NCBI RefSeq assembly: GCF_001625195.1
Contig: NC_054389.1
Coordinates: 4,026,520-4,090,519 of the forward strand
Length of the DNA: 64,000 nucleotides
DNA from: Drechmeria coniospora
Lineage: Eukaryota > Ascomycota > Sordariomycetes > Hypocreales > Ophiocordycipitaceae
Reading direction: 5' to 3'
Made by a program: the position numbers and the translations under genes
Notes under the pieces: model-generated
Told to the model about the DNA's origin: nothing
Databases searched by the model: none
Seen by the model: the letters and a program-made list of their open reading frames with translations, nothing else
Shown here: piece after piece, positions 1-13,299 of the stretch
Layout: every line of letters starts with the position of its first letter
Numbering within the stretch: position 1 is the stretch's first letter

Positions 1-2000
1 TCGCATCGTGCCAGGTTGACGTTGTCGATGAAAGGTCACGTCGGATCCTGGGGCCTCGGCCGCACGGGGTTTTCCATTCGAGTTCTTCTATTTTTGGGAA
101 GGCGTGGTCGCACAAGCATGCACGCCTACGTGAACGGTCAACAAGATGGGGTGTGGCTTGCATTGCAGAGATTGAGAACGGACGGGACTGGATTCGGATG
201 GGTGGTATCGCTGTGCTGCATCCCTGTCGTTTTCTCGATTACCCGCTTGCTTTCTATGGCTTGGCTTGCCTAGCCTTGCCTTTCATGCCCTCCTGCCTCT
301 TGCCATGGACACTCGATTCCCTCCACGGCGGCCTCGTCATCCGTCGTTGCCGGTGTATCGATGGGTCTTTTGGCAGTTTTGACGGCAGTTGTGACGAAAC
401 TTGATCAACTCTTGGCGGTTGACCGAAACTTGAATCAACTCTTGACCGTTGACTCCTTGGCGTTACCAATGTTGAAGTGTCCCGAGACGCAGGCAAGGCT
501 GACTGCCTGCCATGGGGACGCGGCCCTGACACAGGCGGCGACCGGTGAGGCTGCAGACCGGGCCGCGATTGGATTGGATACATGTTCCCATGCGCGGTGC
601 GTAATTTCCACCATGGGTGACGTTTGGAAGTGCACGGCATCTTCGACAGCCTGCCACTCTCTGCCATGCCGGGATGAGTCACCATGGTGCGCGGCAGCTT
701 CCAAGGCCTGATCTCGATGCATGACTCCGCTCGTGCGCAGCACATTCCGACTACGTCGACGCGAGAAGGTGAGTGCAGTGGGCGATTTCGAGGTTCGTGG
801 CCACGCAACGCGCATTCGTTTCAATTTGGCCAAGATGCATCGTTGTTCGCGCACGAGGACGGAGGAGCATGTCGTGAGGGATGTGCTTCACATCCCCACA
901 ACGGACCATCCCATCTCGGCCCTTGAACAGTCATCCTTGCCGTGCCGCCCTCGGACCCGACACATGGCATCCCGCCGGCGCAATGTCGGTCTCGGTCGAA
1001 GCGGTTGGAAGGCGGGGCCGCAAGGTATCTCGGCAGCATTAGGATAACAGTAGGCCGTGGGCATGAGGTCCTCCCGGGACGGACGGGCGGGTCGTGGTCT
1101 TGACGAGACGCCACCGAAGCGGATTTCAAGACCGGACAGGCGTGAAGCGGCCTGCTAGCAGGGACGGGGAGAGCCCCCAGACCCCTATTTCCGTCGGCCG
1201 TCGCGGGCTGGCAGGAGACGCAGGGTAGGGTGGGACTGCGGATTGTACAAGGCGGCCATGTGCGCTCCGATTCAAGGTCAACTCATGCTGGGGTCGGATT
1301 TGCGCAAATACTGAATCGTGTTGCAACGTGTGGGCTAGGAGCGTACGCTGCACGCTGATCAGGTAACTCTAATCATGCTTCGCTCGGTTCGTGTGACGGC
1401 AGAGGTCGACGTTTCGGTGCCAACATTCGCGGACCATCTATTGGCGTACCCTCGCCGCCGTCCACTCACTCGATATGGAGAGGGTGCTGAAACGATGGGC
1501 GAAGGAAATCCCATCCATCCATTGTCGGCAATCGGGTTGGATGGAATGGGAGTCGAGGAGGAGGAGGAGGAGGAGGAGGAGGGGTTCGAGCTGCAGTCAA
1601 ACTATGATCCTCTTCGACCGTTTCAGGCTCGCTACCGAGATCAAGGCATACGGAAAGCCGACATGCGGCAGTGTGATGGTTCGGCGGATGGGTGTCGTGT
1701 CGTTTTCGGTCACGAGCAAGAGCTCTCTTGTTTCGTTTCAGCGCGGTTGGTGGTGAAGCAAGTGCCGTCGCAGGGGGTGCGTCAAGGTGCTTCTCCTGCC
1801 CCGGACCAGCGACGGACGGTGCGGGCTGGTGGTGGTGCAAGGAAGGTCATGGACCGAGGTGCGGTGGCATGCCGTGGAATGTGATTCACGAGGCGTCGTG
1901 GATGCCAGATCTCCTCGCTGGGAACACTCGTGCAGGTGCCAACGATTCGATTCGGCTTCGTCCCGGCCGTCGCTCAGCAGGTGGCGGGGCTGCCAGGATC
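1..2000. other. Gene-poor left edge
   Basis: I see no convincing gene. Open frames on both strands overlap one another and have no recognisable domain. A GAG-type trinucleotide run at about 1555-1582 and a small direct repeat at 396-453 are the only visible structures. Confidence 0.5.
396..453. repeat. Short imperfect tandem duplication
   Basis: Two adjacent copies of about 28 bp, both containing TCAACTCTTG followed by a GTTGAC word, differ by a few substitutions and one inserted base. No function is evident. Confidence 0.6.
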
Positions 2001-4565
2001 GATCGTACAGCGCACATGTACTTGTACCATGTAGAGGAATTACTGACGTGTACTGTACAGCACTACTGTAGGTACTATACGTAGTAGGTAACGGCGACAG
2101 TATGGGGTGCAGCAAGTACTGTTTAGTACATGCACCATCACTCGAGCGCCTTGGGTTCCTCCATCGACAGCGCACACGTACTTGCATGTAGGTGCACTTA
2201 CTGTCGTGTACAGCACTTGGTAACGGCGAGAGCATGGGGTGCAGCAGCTTAGTACCTATTGCTTCAGTACATGCACCATCACTAGAGCGGCTTGGATTCC
2301 ACTATTCGAGGACGTCTCAGGCTGTCGGAGATGGGCCATTTGCGCTCCGTCCCGTCCTCCGTACAGCACCTCGTGAACAGAGGACAAGTAGATGTACTTG
2401 TGCGCCTTGTACTGTAGTTGCAGAATACCTGTACCGTACCTGCGGGTCGTATGCTGTAATGTGTGCGCGGAGTACTCCGTACACCTACTGTACATGTAAG
2501 TTAGTATGCAAGTACGGAGTACGGTAAGTATCCATTCTGCACGGAGTAAGCACATGTACATGTTCTTGTGCGAGTGCGTGCAAGTACTCTGTACATGTAG
2601 GTTTATCAACGAGGCTGGCGTGACCAGCCGTCGTATAAAGATACGAGTACATTCATGTAAATACGGAGTACGGAGGACTGATGTCGATACCATTCGAACA
2701 TGTGCATGCACTTGTTCTTTTACCGTGCCTGCGACTCGGCGTAGGTGGTGACCGTTAGTACGGAGTAATCAATTACTGTACATGTGCGGAGTGCTTACAC
2801 AGAACCAGCCGTACAGTAATGATTACTTAGTACCACCTAGTACTCAGTGCTTGCTTGTACTTGTAGTTGCAAGTCCTGCAACTGAGTACTTGTCCGGAGT
2901 CCTGTTTGTAAGTACGCTGCAAGTACATGTACTTACGGAGTACGGGTACTGTACGGAGTACGGGTACTGTACGGAGTACTTAAGTACGGATACCTGTAGG
3001 GGGTCCTGGTGGGTAGTCGGTAGGGAGTGGGGACGTAGATATCGAGAGGCATGCATGATGCATATCTTGTCACATATGACGGCTCGCGGCACGACCGTTA
3101 GACCCACCGACCTGGGATGGCTCAATGGAAGGCGATGCGAAGCTCGATGGCTCGGGCGGGGGCAAGGCGAGGGGTTGGAGCAGGACGGAAGCCCAGACAA
3201 GTCGGTTGGATCGTTGCCGACGACGCAGATACGGGCCCCGGCATGGAGCAGAAGGGTGAGTGCATGGAGTCGCAGGGAGAGACACGAGGGAGGCAGGTTT
3301 CTCAAACTACTCCGTATTGCCCAGCAGTAATTGGGCGGTTGGTCGAGACGAGAAGGCCAGTGTGCATGCTGCAGTACTTTTAAGTACATGGAAACAGCAG
3401 TATGGGGTAATTAGTGGCTACACCATGTACGGAGCACAAGCAGGTGGAATAAAAGTACATGGAATAAGGGGGACGAGGACGAAGGGACTTTGCGTACGGA
3501 GTACTTGGTGTAATATTACAACTAATATTATATGTAAACTAACCCTGGTACCCTACATCGAGCGTTCAAATGGGCACTCCATACGCCGTACTGCGCAGAG
3601 TACTTGTACAAGCAGGTGTGCATTCAAGAAAGCACAACTACGAGTACAAGTACTCCGCACGGGAAGTGCACATCCAATACGGCGTAATTGCTTCGTATAC
3701 CGCCGCTTGCTGTTCGGCATACCCAGCACAAACTGTACTGTACAGGTCATGTAGGGACAAGTATTCTCGTACAAGTAAAGGAATACAGCGAGTAGTTGTA
3801 CGCACACACGAGGACCTGGATACACCTACAGTACAGCACGTACCTGGTATGTGCGGAGAAGGGGTACCCTGTAGGTGTACTTACAAGTGTATTGCTCTGC
3901 AAGTACTTGGTACATGCGGCCCAAATGTACTTACAAGTAAGTACAAGTACCTGTACATGTACATGGACTGACTGGACTTGAAGATGCAACTGTACAGTAC
4001 GTGCTTGCAAGTGCTCGGCATTAGCGGCTTCTCCACCCACAGAGATGGTATGCGAGAAAGTTCTCCGTACATTAATACTTGCACCTGCATGTACAAGTAC
4101 TCGTACAGCACGGTATCGATACTCGTGCTCATACTGACGAGTGGCCTGCTTGTACGGATACTTGTAGCCACTACTCCGTACCCGCAAGGGTATTGGTTGG
4201 GGCAAGTACACGCCTACCATAGGTAGGTACTGTGCCTAGGGGTATTTCGGCATGCCATGACCGTCCTTTGATGCCTACCTCTAGTAGGTACTGCCTAGGT
4301 ACCAGTGCATTGGGCTGTACACCTGGATCAGCATGTACGGGGTTCATTATTACTAGGTAGGTACCTACAAAGTACTTTACTTGGTCGTCGCACAAGGCAT
4401 ACTTGCAGTGCCTGTTGCAATCCTGTGCCCTGAATCAGTCCACGTACTTGGAGATACTCAAGGTACTACGGACTCCGTATTGCCGTCAATTTTTGTGCAC
4501 GTATTCCTCTGTGCGTGCAAGTATTCCGACGCGAACGCAGGTGCAGGCTTCTCCGTGTACCTCTG
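2000..4565. repeat. GTAC-rich intergenic island 1
   Basis: The stretch is packed with GTAC-centred words: TACGGAGTAC, its complement GTACTCCGTA, AAGTACTTG, CATGTAC and GTACAGTAC. The words occur in both orientations at irregular spacing, so this is not a simple satellite. Six-frame translations are Y/C/T/V-rich artefacts of the repeat. Two copies of a larger unit lie at 2008-2300. I see no gene. Confidence 0.75.
2008..2300. repeat. Imperfect tandem duplication of about 130-160 bp
   Basis: Unit A (2008-2167) and unit B (2168-2300) both begin CAGCGCACA and share, in order, a GTGTACAGCAC segment, GGTAACGGCGA, ATGGGGTGCAGCA, AGTACATGCACCATCACT and a final AGAGCGGCTTGG-like segment. B lacks a piece of the middle and has substitutions. 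Confidence 0.75.
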
Positions 4566-4794
4566 ACGAAAAAAGAGACACCATGGTCGTCGATCGGACC
4601 ACCCATGGTCGCCCCCATGGTCGCCCCCTTTGTTGCCGTTCGTTTCATTCTGGACCCTGCTTCCCATTCCTTGTCCCGACTGCATGGGCAGCAGGCAGCA
4701 CGCACCCGTTCTCGGGCGCCTTGCCGCGCACGAGCGTCATCGTCCGGCCCAGCGCCCGTCCCTGTATCGGCCGTAGTGCATCCGCAGCGCTCGA
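4566..4794. other. GTAC-free, GC-richer gap inside the island
   Basis: This stretch has none of the flanking GTAC words and includes a short repeated CATGGTCG pattern. No gene is supported. Confidence 0.45.
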
Positions 4795-5560
4795 CGAGTG
4801 CTAAAGTACGGAGTACTGCACAGGCACCGTACCGTGCGTGCGAGTGCAACTACGGTGTCCCCGTACTGCATTCCTGGCAACGCCTGGACGGGCCAAGGCG
4901 GACGAACCCCGGCAAGCGATCCCCCACGGGCGACGGCGCCAACGACTGCAGTCACCAATCGCCATGCCCCGGACCGCTGCTAGCCCTGCGAGGGGCACCA
5001 TCCAGGTAGAGAAGTGCCTACCTACTGTACTTTGTAGTTGTACTCCGTCCTACTGACCCAAGTACTTACTGTGTACGTGTCCATGTACTTGCATGTACAT
5101 GTTCGTTCGGTGCTAGGCTCATTCACGTACGGTTGCTCTCCGTACAGAGTACGAGTTCGGTCAAGTTCGTCTGCTAGGTAGTATTCATTCATGTAGGCAG
5201 ACATGTACCATCCATCAAATGGCTCCGAGTTTGCCTCACCGACCACGTTAACGAGTACCTGAAGCACGGCGTTGCCATTCACGTGCTGCGTTGTCCATGT
5301 ATGGAGTACTCTGTACTCCGTAATGCTCCCTACGATGTTCTCGTCGTTCTATATCGGTGCCTGCAGCGCACTTGCATGTACTTTACATGTACTGTGCTGT
5401 GCTGTACATGCGCATGTACTTGTACTTGTGCTTCGTGTGGTACGTGGGCGCGCCGTGCAAAAACGTGCAATACTGTACGGTGCAGAGTACAGTATGCTTA
5501 TTTGCAAGTACAGCACAAGTACAAGTACATGCATGTACAGCCAAGCGTACTTACAAGTAT
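4795..5560. repeat. GTAC-rich island 2
   Basis: It has the same word set as the first island (AAGTACGGAGTAC, CATGTACTTG, GTACTCTGTACTCCGTA), interrupted by a GC-rich stretch around 4870-4990. It ends upstream of the rac1 leader. No gene is supported. Confidence 0.65.
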
Positions 5561-6032
5561 GCCTACCAGAACCTTGCGCCCCGCCGCCCAACGCTCCCCC
5601 CCCTCCGGCAGCTGCCCTCAGCTCCGTTCCGCGCTGTCGACCAACTGTTTCTGACCTGGGACGCACCTGGCTGCCCGGCTTGAAACCCACACATCACATC
5701 CTCAACCAACCTCCACCGCCGCCGCCGACTCCTGGCCCCTCGTCATCGATATCCTCGTCGGCCAGTCCTCCCCCCTTCTCATCCGCCGTCGTCTCCGTCC
5801 CGCGAAATCGCCATCGCAACCACCGTCACGTCAAGCTCCTGCGCCTCATCTCCTTCACCCGAGGCCCGTACCGTCCACACCATCTCGCCCTCGTCGCCTC
5901 GCCGCCTCGCCGCCTCGCCGCCTCGCCGCCTCGCTCCTCCTTTCCGTCCTCGAACAGTCCGCCTCGGCCGCCTTTTTAGAGGAACGACGACGACCGCAGA
6001 GACCTCGCCGACGCAGACGCACGACCGCAGAC
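5561..6032 (+). promoter_or_regulatory. Pyrimidine-rich upstream/leader region of rac1
   Basis: The region is C/T-rich, as often seen upstream of highly expressed filamentous-fungal genes. It contains an 8-bp tandem repeat (CCTCGCCG, about five copies, 5893-5935). There is no clear TATA box. The promoter role is inferred from position and base composition only. Confidence 0.4.
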
Positions 6033-7038
<1,006 letters not shown>

Positions 7039-7873
7039 TCGTCCAAGGCTCCCTCCGCTCGACGACCCGACGGCGGGAGATCTTGACCAACCCGACGACG
7101 TCGTCGGTCTTCCTCGGACGACGGGCGGACGCCCCGCCCCCGCCCGGCGCCTATTTTGTCACCTCCCGCATTCCGCCCGTATTCGCCCCCCTCCGCCGTC
7201 CGCGTTGGTGGAAGAAGCTGGACGGCCGACGCATCGAGGAACAGGGTTGAGCATGACGGGAATCGGGGCGACCGTGGGACCGCCGTTGCGACGGGTCCTT
7301 GTACATGTTGTCCTTGATCGGCCCGGAGCATTTCATCTTTCCGTCCGCTTGCCCGGAGGAGGGGAAGGGGCGGCATCGTCGCATGAAGTGGCCTCGTCGT
7401 CTCATCGCTCCTGCGTGAAGGCGGGGCCGGCGTCGTCACTTGCTGCAGTCTGGCAGATTGATTTTTGCGTTTGCTTTCCGCTCCTCCTTCTCTTCCTAGT
7501 CTATCCGATATCCCACTCTGTTGATCCTCTGTAGATAGCACTCCCATCCCGCGCGAGGGCCGTCTTGACCGTGGGCATGCGCACGAGGGCCGTCTTCTTG
7601 ACTGTGGGCATGCGCACGAGGGCCATCTATCCATCCATGCACGGCCCGGCTTGCGTACAATCCGCCGCTCGGCCCAAGTGACCAAAGTCGAGAGGGGAGG
7701 CGAGAGCAGCACGAAGCGGCCATTGATTCCTCGGGAGGGGTATCTCTCTATTCCAGTATCTATCCGAAAACGGCGCGCTTCCGTCCTTGCTTTGCCCGGC
7801 CGGATCGCGGCCCGAGCGGCGGTGCAAAAGGCACGGCAGGCCAAGTGTGCGAGAGGGTGAGGCAGCATCGACA
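7039..7873. other. Convergent intergenic region rac1/nop6
   Basis: The two flanking genes converge here. Apart from a tandem repeat of about 30-33 bp near 7551-7625 (GCATGCGCACGAGGGCC core), no structure or gene is seen. Antisense frames are arginine/proline-rich and have no domain. Confidence 0.45.
7551..7625. repeat. Two-and-a-half-copy tandem repeat downstream of rac1
   Basis: The unit is GCGCACGAGGGCCGTCTT plus a GACYGTGGGCAT half. It occurs twice completely and a third time truncated, with one small internal insertion. Confidence 0.6.
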
Positions 7874-9014
7874 TCAATGGCCGAGGCCGGGGTTCCGAGC
7901 CAGCCGGCTGGGGTGGATGCCGGCCATCGGCTGCTGCTTGCCTTCGGCGCCAGCGTCGGCGCCCGCCGCCTTGGCCGTCTTCTCCTTGTCGATCCGCTTC
8001 GCCCGGTTCTCGTCTAGCTTCTTGTTCTTCTCGCGGATCTTGTCCTTGCGGTGCTTTGTCGTGCCGCCTCCGCCAGCACTAGCGAAATGTCAGCAGTCAT
8101 CCTGGACTCGTCTCCGGGGGGGGGGCCACGCACGTGAGCTCGACGTTGATCTTGCGCGGCTCCGACTTGCCATCGGCAAAGGTGGAGTGGTGGAACTTGT
8201 CGAGACAGGTGCTCTGGGTCCAGACGTTGGCGAACTCGACAAAGGCGATGCCCCGGCATGCCTTGGGGTCCTCGCGCTTCGTCAGGCACCGGACCGAGGT
8301 CGGCTTGAGCGACGCAAAGTGCGCCATGATGGACGCCTGCGTGGCCGTGTACGGCAGGTTGCCGACGAAGACGATGTGTCGGTCTGCCTTTTCGTCCTTG
8401 GACTGTTCCTCCTTGGCTTCGTCGTTGTCTTGGGAGTCTCCCTCGTCGCTCTTCTCCTTCTTGGCTTTCTTGTCCTTTTTGTCCTTCTTTTCCTTCTTCT
8501 CCTCCTTGTCGTCATTCCTCTGCTTCACCTGCTCCTCCTTGGTATCCTTTTTGTGTTTCGCCTCCTCCTTGGCCCCCGTCTCGTCCTTTTTCTTGGTCTC
8601 CTTCTTTTCTTTCTTTTCTTTCTTTTCTTTCTTTTCTTTCTTTTCTTTCTTTTCTTTCTTCTCCTTCTTCTCCTTCTTTTCCTGCTTCGCCTCCTCTACT
8701 ACCGACACACTACTATCCTTCATCTCTTCGTCCTCGTCTGCATCCGCTTCCGGCAAGTCGAGAAGATCTTTTCGCTTATCCTTCTTCTCTTTCCTGCTCT
8801 CCTTGCTCCTATCTTTCTTCTTGTCCTTCTTGTCCTTCTTGTCCTTCTTGTCCGTCTTCTCTTTCTTCGTCTTCTTTTGCTTCACCTCGTCCACCATCTG
8901 GTCTTCGTCGCCCTCTCGCTTTCGTTTCTTCGCCGCCTTGTCCCCCACTGCCGCCGGGACGTGCTCATCCTCCCCAGCATTTGTCGCGGCTTCGCGTGCG
9001 CGCTTGCTCTTCAT
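7874..9014 (-). CDS. NOP6: Nop6-like nucleolar RRM protein
   Basis: This is a likely 40S ribosome-biogenesis factor of the nucleolus. Two exons (8134-9014 and 7874-8078, with a 55-nt intron) give 361 residues. Residues about 1-210 are extremely lysine/glutamate-rich with many KKEK repeats. An RRM follows at about 215-293, with RNP2 IVFVGNLPY and RNP1-like GIAFVEFAN. After the splice the chain reads INVELTAGGGG then KHRKDKIREKN, the signature that follows the RRM in the fungal Nop6 family. This junction shows the intron is real and the intron-free reading is wrong. The long basic N-terminus exceeds that of yeast Nop6, and its repeat may vary in length. The ATG at 9014 is the first in frame. 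Confidence 0.82.
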
Positions 9015-10015
9015 CTTGGCACGACTTTGGTCAAGTGCGGAAAATCCGTGTCAAGCACGAGGAAACTGAAAGCAAACCCGATGACGGTCCTGGTAGGAGG
9101 TGTAGTCGCACGTTTACAAGTCGACATGGAATCTTTCTTGAAGCGCAGTTTGGCAGAATTTTTAGTGGGGCAACTTTTGCAAAGTACGGAGTACGGAGTC
9201 CTGCACTTGATACTTTGTGGAGGTGTTTCCCGGTACTTGTTATTATCGCTAGAGCCAAACACGGCCTTGGCACAGTCAGTTCCTTCGTGCCTAGTACTTA
9301 CTTGCACTTTTGAGTTATTCCCTGTACATTATTACAGTACTTTGATTTACTACTTCGTACATGTAGTTGTGTAGTACAGTGCTCCCTACAGTACAGTACT
9401 TCCAAGTACTGCTTATTCTCGCTTGTGTATTCCGCTGCGAGTACAGCTAGTTAGTTACCTTGGCACTCAGCGTCCAGAGACGGAGAACTCAGTAATTACC
9501 GTGGATACACAGTCCACTGTAGAATATATGGACAGCCATAACCACAATAATCGCTGCAAGTTACCTCTAGGCGGTTGAACATTGTTTCTTTCCAGCACCA
9601 AGTATTACTAGCTTGTCATTCGCATCCAAATTATTCCTCGTAAAACCAGCGTACTACAGCAAGTACTTGCTGCAATATCTCCAGTGGCCTGTACTGAACT
9701 GTACTGTACATACAGTGCAATAAGCAAGTATACTACGTAGTCTAGGGGTGTGTCCATTCACTTTGTACTTGTACATGCAAGTACAACGAGTAACAGCGCT
9801 TCCAAAATTGAATCGTCATTTTGGTCTAGTGACTTTGCATGTGCACAAGTTACGTGCATGTACATGTACATCTATCACTCGTTAGCGCCAGCCCGTCGCT
9901 CGGATTACATCAGCAGTGACATAACCATCGAGCAACGTTCGACTTCCTGAATCTCCGCCAGAGGCGAGTCTTGTTTATTCAACATTGCCTCCCTCAACAT
10001 ACACTCCGGGTCGCC
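9015..10015. repeat. GTAC-rich island 3
   Basis: It lies immediately upstream of nop6 and contains AAGTACGGAGTACGGAGT near 9180, with many AAGTACTTG, GTACAGTAC and CATGTAC words up to about 9870. There is no coding sequence. The nop6 promoter must lie within it, but I see no defined element. Confidence 0.6.
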
Positions 10016-11915
10016 ATGGACCAAGCATCGCTTTCGCCGCCACCAGAATCGAAATCCGCTCCTCCCTTGTCAATCTCTCAACTTCTCCGTCTCCATTGCC
10101 GAGAGCGACTCCTCGTACGTCCGGTCCATTGGACCGACCGCCATCTCGAGCTGCTCGGATTCACATTTAGCGAACCGGCTCCTGAATCTAGCCAAAAAAT
10201 ACCTGTCCTGTACGGGAAGGAAGGTGCCCGTTGTGTTCGCCATGCCTTTGAAGATCGAAAGTGGCGTTTTTCCTTTCGCACAACCGTTCTTCCTATGCTT
10301 CTTGCAACCAAGGGACCATTTGTGCAACGGTTTGTCGCATTCCGATCCTACCATGTACTCTTATTTCCCAGACTAATGTATTGATAGAAAGAATATAGTC
10401 TTTTCCTTTAACCAACGCGATATTCAGACCCTCCAATGCACCGTATTTCTACCTATAGTGCAGCAAGATCAAGGTGCATGGCCACCGATCACTGCTGCCT
10501 GTATTGATCTCGAGGAACTCAAGGTTCTGCGTTTCGACTTATTTGTGCTCCCCCGCCGTGCATTTCGCTACGAATCAGCCTATTCTTTGCGCCATCTTCA
10601 GATAAAGAAAATTACCCCCAGAAATCCCCTGCAGGATCCATACATTGTCGCGATCCTTATCGCCATGGCACAGGAAAATAGAGACCGGGCCGTCCTTCGA
10701 AAGGATGCCAACTTGACCTCATATACGGCATGTGTCCTGCTACGAAGTTCGTCAAAGCTTCCTCCACTCATACACCATTTCTAGTCCCAACTGCTAGTTA
10801 CTTCGAGCGATAAAGATAGCCTTTATCTATACAAGGCTTGCATTTCTGCCATTGTCCTGGACAAACTCGAGGATCCTACTTTCGCACCTCCAGAACCAAC
10901 ATCTATCATGGTCAAGATTATCGCCATCCCCTATCAGCAGTACCATTCGCTTCGCGATCGCCTGACCGCTCATTTACTTCCGGAGCAAGACCTGGCGGCG
11001 CTACAGTACGATTTGGCCAAGATCCAAGATACTGAAGGCCAAGGCCAGGGAGGTCAAGAGCTTCCGCGCCCGTCTGTACTTCACGATGCCGTTCAATCAA
11101 TTGAGGCTAGTTGAATGCACATCACGTTCAAGTCATGCCGATCGTTTTGTCGGGCCTGGGCAGAAACTAAGAATAGGATCAGTATATGTCTTGCCAGAAA
11201 TTGGCGTCTTGTACCACCAGGGCTTAAGGATTTCTCCTTACAAAAACAAATACACAGCGCAGCCTCGATGTGACCAACGACAAGATTGTGGGCTGGCTGG
11301 CACTAGCACGGAAGCAACCGGTGCACTGATTGCTCGCTGTCTCATTCGGCGTACTGTTCTGCAAGATGTGCGATGCAACGGTTTATGTCCCTATTGGATC
11401 TGGTCCAGGAGCCTTTCGCTCTGTCACCTCTTCGGCCAGACCAACCCGGACTCGGATAAGACTTTAGGTCAGTTAGTCGTGCAGGCTCTCTCACAGCGCA
11501 ATGCGGAAACTACTTATACTATTGGTCAAGAGAGGTAAGCTATACATGTCCTCTTTCGTTGCTTCTGCATCCTCATTGTATACGAAGTACAGGAAGCTAA
11601 ACTCTCCTTAGCGTTATTATCATCCTTGCTGTTTCCTATTATCTCAACTTTTCTCACTTTGAGATATCAGATGACTTTCTCAGCGAATATCAAATGCCCT
11701 CTCGCACAACTGATTACTTGAAAGCGAACTCCACAGGATGGTTTAACCCCAACGACGAGGGTCATCGCAAGGGTGCTGTGCATCACATCTTAGCTATATT
11801 GGCTTGGGCATATGAGCTTGCTGACAAATGCGAGTTGGATGAGTTGATGGAATGCAGTGAACACGACGTGGAAGGGGGCCCAAGCGGCAGTGATGACGAG
11901 CACATGGAGTTGTAG
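10016..11915 (+). pseudogene. Decayed gene of unknown fungal family
   Basis: Several protein-like stretches follow one another in one direction but in different frames. The ATG at 10016 opens about 122 codons ending at a stop at 10382. The protein-like sense then continues one frame over (DRKNIVFSFNQRD onward) to a TAG at 10782, and resumes in the same frame from about 10803 to a TGA at 11112. Fragments in mixed frames follow to 11538, and a last acidic C-terminal stretch (11694-11915) ends in DDEHMEL. Introns do not explain the 10380 shift, because no donor/acceptor pair restores frame there. I do not recognise a function. A functional multi-exon gene with sequencing errors is the alternative. 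Confidence 0.5.
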
Positions 11916-13299
11916 CATGCTGACCCAAGGGAATGACAGTGATTATGGCTAGTTATAGTGACTGGGAATTCACGTGTCTAGGATGATTGCTGTAGTCTGT
12001 ACTAGGAAGGGAAGAAGAAGAATACGAGGATATTGCATTACGGTGCAACAGCATGAGTGTAGTGGAGCATAGTAAAGTGTGACGTGGCACAGTAGTGTAG
12101 TGCAGCAGAGTACAGAGTTTTACAACATGGTGCAGTATTATGCCGTGCTGTATATGTATGTACAGTAGGCCCTTCTACACGCTTGTTCACATGTAAGGGT
12201 ACGGTAGTATGCATCTCGTACAGTTGCCTCGTTTCGCTCTCTGTGCTGCTCGCCTTGCAACTTTCGTCGCAGGATGAAATTGGGGGGACAAATTCAAGCG
12301 AATAGAGTAGGATAGGTGCCTCTCACAGGATTTGCGAGCTGTGAATGACGTTAGTTGTACATGTGCAGTACACTTGTATTACTTGCACCCAAGGTCAAGT
12401 CGAGGGGCAATGCGATGGCGGGGCGCAGTTGGCCTGGTGATAGAACCACTTGCTCAACCACTCACTCACTCATTCACCATGATTGCGCGGGGGACAAGTT
12501 AGCGACGCCATCCTGACCACCATCGAATTGTTGAAGTTGACGTTGCCTGTCCGTCCCAACGCCTCCTTTCCTCAGCCATGTTCGCCTCCTTGCTACTCGG
12601 CGAGGAGTTCGAACAAGGCTCTCCAGGATCGGGCTTATCCTGCATAACATAGTTGCAGCTGTCAGGCGGGTGGGAGAGGATATGAGGCGGGAGTCAGCGA
12701 TGCCAGCACTCCATCAAAGCAATCTGCTGACTCCCCATGTCGTGAACCGGGCGTGGTGCGAGAAGGGGACAAGGAAATCTGGCAGAAACGATTGGTTGGT
12801 TGGCTGTCGTCATCGATGGTCATGAAAACAAGCAACCGGTGGCAGGTGATCCGAAACACGGCCGGGCGATCAGTGGCAGGCGGCAGTGAACGAGGCTCGA
12901 CAGGGAATGCAGGTCGGTGTTGAGAGGATGAGCGTGAACAAAGGAAGTCGAGGGGCGGGATGAAATAGGGTCTGCGGCAAAGGCGAAGCGGGAGGATGGA
13001 TATCACAAATGGGAGGAGGGAGCAAGCAGCGGGGCGTCAGCCATTGCGTCGGCCATTGCGTCGGCCAGTCGGTGTGATGGCAACAGCGAGAGCTTATCGT
13101 TTGTGAGGAGACGGCTTTCCCCGCTCACAGATGGAGAAACTCCATTTCTCCAAGTCCAGATATCTTGCGGATAAAATGACAGCGTAAAGGAGGCAGGCGA
13201 AATGGAAACCAATCGATTGCCAAGTATTTGGAAGAGAAGGATGCGAATGAGTTGGTGACTTTGGCGGCGACCTGCAGCGAAGGGCAGGTTGGTGGGTAT
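11916..13299. other. Intergenic, no gene seen
   Basis: There is a mixed AGTGTAG-rich stretch near 12040-12130 and a GCGTCGGCCATT doublet near 13040-13065. The longest antisense frames have no domain or plausible start context. Confidence 0.45.

Noticed and set aside
8134..9374. Plus-strand leucine/phenylalanine/serine-rich frames opposite nop6
   Set aside because: They are the complement of the Lys/Glu repeats (CTT/TTC runs); the minus strand has an RRM and a matching splice.
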